Shown: positions 6,123 to 7,931 of the stretch, one piece after another
Layout: every line of letters begins with the position of its first letter
How positions within the stretch are numbered: the stretch's first letter is position 1
Assembly (NCBI GenBank): GCA_002441045.1
Contig: DJWQ01000007.1
Span: 4,693-12,623 of the forward strand
DNA length: 7,931 nt
From: Firmicutes bacterium UBA6226
Lineage (GTDB): Bacteria > Bacillota_A > Clostridia > Peptostreptococcales > Acidaminobacteraceae
Direction: 5' to 3'
Program-made: the position numbers and the translations under genes
The notes under the pieces: generated by a model
Seen by the model: only the letters and a program-made list of their open reading frames with translations
Database searches by the model: none
What the model was told of the DNA's origin: nothing

Positions 6123-7931
6123 TTAGCGTATACTCATTTTCAAGCGTATTTATTTCATCACTGTAAGACTCTTTCAACTTTCTGTTTCTCGTGAAGTATT
6201 CTGAGGTGGGTTCAAGCAAGGCGTAACTTCCGCCTTGTTTTTTTGCAGCCTTTTTAAGACTTGCTAAAACTTCGCTGAGCGCTTCTGAATGTTCAAACGC
6301 ATTTAAATTACCATACAAACCAGCTAAAGCAATAGATGTAAGCGAGAGGTCTCTTACGATACCAAAGCGATCTTCCGCTTTAATGCTCCCCTTTTTATAA
6401 TGCTCTTGAGTGAAAAATCTAGATTTGTCCTTCTCGAATTGTTCAATGATCGCCATTGCTATCGAATAGTATTCATTCACTTCACCTTCAACCACGATTA
6501 CAAAATCATCTCCTCCCACATGTCCGATAAAGCTTGTATGTGGAAAATTTCTTTTAACCGTTTCATTCATCATATCTGCTAAATATTTAATCATTAAATC
6601 GCCTTTTTCAAATCCATAAACGTCATTATAAACCTTAAAATCATTAATATCCACGTAAATAATACACGATCCACTATTATAGGTTACTGCATCAGACATG
6701 ACTCTAGTTATAACTGGATTACCTGGTAACCCCGTCAATGGGTTGCGTTCTTTTGCGTTATTTTTTTCATACATCAATGTATATTCAAATATCTTCTTCA
6801 TGGAAACTGTACCAAAATATTTGCCACTTTTAGTGACAATTAAGTCGTCAAATAGTTGTTCATCTGGACGCTCCATGGCACTTTTGGCGACGACATTAAT
6901 CGGCAAATAATAATCCACTATGAGAGGTGAAGCATTCATTATTCTTGAGATGGGCTTATTCGAGAACAGTGAATACCCGTATTTCCCAGACATACTTGCA
7001 TCGATACTGTGTTTCATGACAATACCTACAGGCCTCTGATTTTCACAGATGCAAGCACTTCGCGCCTCAGTTTTATCTAAATGATTTTTAACTGAGATAC
7101 AAGGGGTCATCGACTCATAGATTGGACTCTCATGAGAATTAATTAAATTCGAAATGTAATGATATTCATGTGAAAATTCATTTAAGTTTTTAGAAATTTT
7201 ATTATAGTCCCTAATACGCGTAAGGACATCTTCATCCACCTGCTCAAACCGTTGTGCAGGCTTTTTTAAATAATAGCCTTGTCCTGCATGGACACCAAGT
7301 AAAATTAGCGTTTTTAGCTCCTCTTTGGTTTCAATGCCTTCAGCAATAATTTTAATATTTGTCGTTAATGAGGTGTCAACAAAAGCTTTAATCAGCGATT
7401 GTTTAAATGCGTCCTTATCGATCCCTCTAATCAAGTCCATATCAATCTTGATAAAATGTGGCCTAATCTCATTGATGGTCTTAAGTCCCGAATACCCAGC
7501 ACCAACATCATCAATAGCAACCTGATAACCCTGTTTCCGGTAATTATTTAAAACTGAAAGAAACGCATTATAATCAAAAATAGCAGTTCTTTCTGTAATT
7601 TCAAATACAATTCGACTTTCTTCACCGCCGATTTCCTCTAAATACTCTTTGGTTAAGCCCGTCCGATAATCTGGCGATTTAATTACTTCGGGGTCCACAT
7701 TCACAAACAAGAGTTTCTCAGTTTCAAGCTCCCTTATTCTCTCTAAAGCTTTTTTTCGAAAAAGCATTTCTAAATCCCATATTTTGCCCTTTTCATGAGC
7801 ATGTTCAATAAGTTTTAATGGGGAGTAAAACTCTGTTTTTTCAGGTCCTCTCGATAATGCTTCATACCCGATCGTTTCACCAGTTCTTAAGTTGACAATG
7901 GGTTGGTAAAAGCTTAGCACTCTTTCATTGG
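6097..7931 (-). CDS. EAL-CBS-GGDEF cyclic-di-GMP phosphodiesterase-type protein, N-terminal codons beyond the window
   Basis: This is probably a phosphodiesterase that breaks down the second messenger cyclic-di-GMP. Numbered from the GTG at 7920, the EAL domain spans about residues 1-230 and keeps every metal and catalytic residue I looked for: E20 of EAL, N74 in NVDP, E107 in FEITE, D137 and D138 in IDDVGAGYS, K158 in IKID, E194 in AEGIE and Q214 in GQGYY. A pair of CBS domains follows (about 265-385), then a GGDEF domain (about 390-580) starting at NPLTGLPGN with the signature GGDDF at 469-473. The inhibitory RxxD site is absent. No membrane segment is visible, so it should be cytoplasmic. 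The frame continues upstream of 7920 to the edge (NER before VLSFYQPIV), and the EAL fold normally needs a few more residues, so the gene very likely starts outside. Its TAG lies 26 bp inside the end of the convergent transporter gene. Confidence 0.93.
   Translation of the reverse strand, partial: NERVLSFYQPIVNLRTGETIGYEALSRGPEKTEFYSPLKLIEHAHEKGKIWDLEMLFRKKALERIRELETEKLLFVNVDPEVIKSPDYRTGLTKEYLEEIGGEESRIVFEITERTAIFDYNAFLSVLNNYRKQGYQVAIDDVGAGYSGLKTINEIRPHFIKIDMDLIRGIDKDAFKQSLIKAFVDTSLTTNIKIIAEGIETKEELKTLILLGVHAGQGYYLKKPAQRFEQVDEDVLTRIRDYNKISKNLNEFSHEYHYISNLINSHESPIYESMTPCISVKNHLDKTEARSACICENQRPVGIVMKHSIDASMSGKYGYSLFSNKPISRIMNASPLIVDYYLPINVVAKSAMERPDEQLFDDLIVTKSGKYFGTVSMKKIFEYTLMYEKNNAKERNPLTGLPGNPVITRVMSDAVTYNSGSCIIYVDINDFKVYNDVYGFEKGDLMIKYLADMMNETVKRNFPHTSFIGHVGGDDFVIVVEGEVNEYYSIAMAIIEQFEKDKSRFFTQEHYKKGSIKAEDRFGIVRDLSLTSIALAGLYGNLNAFEHSEALSEVLASLKKAAKKQGGSYALLEPTSEYFTRNRKLKESYSDEINTLENEYTLITEGVLHP
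6214..6244 (+). terminator. Intrinsic terminator of the EamA gene, inside the convergent coding sequence
   Basis: CAAGGCG (6217-6223) and CGCCTTG (6231-6237) form a perfect seven-base stem around a seven-base loop, followed directly by seven T (6238-6244). The stem can be extended by a G-T pair and two A-T pairs. It lies about 95 bp past the transporter stop codon, on the strand opposite the GGDEF coding region, where it encodes a Lys/Ala/Gln/Gly stretch (KKAAKKQGGS). Read on the minus strand the hairpin has no T tract, so it should stop only plus-strand transcripts. Confidence 0.7.

Noticed and set aside
6086..6128. Possible minus-strand terminator for the EAL-CBS-GGDEF gene: GCTAA/TTAGC arms followed by a run of seven T
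   Set aside because: The stem is only 5 bp with a 22-nt loop and a base pair is missing before the T run. It is too weak to call, although the T run is suggestive.

Overview
The window is AT-rich and has strong GGAGG-type ribosome binding sites throughout. It carries the oxidative ornithine-fermentation genes typical of amino-acid-fermenting Clostridia, the Acetoanaerobium (Clostridium) sticklandii type of pathway. The best guess is a strictly anaerobic, low-GC Gram-positive bacterium of the class Clostridia. The species cannot be fixed from the sequence alone.

Layout: a minus-strand operon, ord-ortA-ortB-oraS-oraE, fills positions 4920 down to 1 and runs off the left edge inside oraE. A divergent intergenic region of 340 bp (4853-5192) follows. 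A plus-strand EamA/DMT-family membrane transporter gene lies at 5193-6122. A minus-strand gene for an EAL-CBS-GGDEF cyclic-di-GMP protein (6097-7931) converges on it. That gene overlaps the transporter's 3' end by 26 bp and runs off the right edge, so its first codons are missing.

How the genes work together: OraS and OraE (D-ornithine 4,5-aminomutase, B12 and PLP dependent) move the terminal amino group of D-ornithine to give 2,4-diaminopentanoate. Ord oxidises this with NAD(P)+ to 2-amino-4-ketopentanoate. OrtA and OrtB (PLP dependent) cleave that with CoA to acetyl-CoA and D-alanine. The ornithine racemase that supplies D-ornithine is not in the window. The genes are tightly packed, with TAATG and 11-nt overlaps that suggest translational coupling.

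The most informative non-coding signal is in the divergent region. Just upstream of ord there is a near-consensus sigma-54 (-24/-12) promoter. About 160-215 bp further upstream there are two perfect copies of a 14-bp palindrome, GCAAAATATTTTGC, and a third copy matching at 12 of 14 positions. This is the layout expected of an operon activated by a sigma-54 enhancer-binding protein, with the palindromes as its upstream activating sites. The same palindromes lie just upstream of the extended -10 promoter of the divergent transporter, so both directions may be controlled together. A strong intrinsic terminator for the transporter lies inside the coding sequence of the convergent cyclic-di-GMP gene.

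I found no mobile element, CRISPR array, tRNA, rRNA or riboswitch. The metabolic genes belong to known families. The newer-looking content is regulatory.
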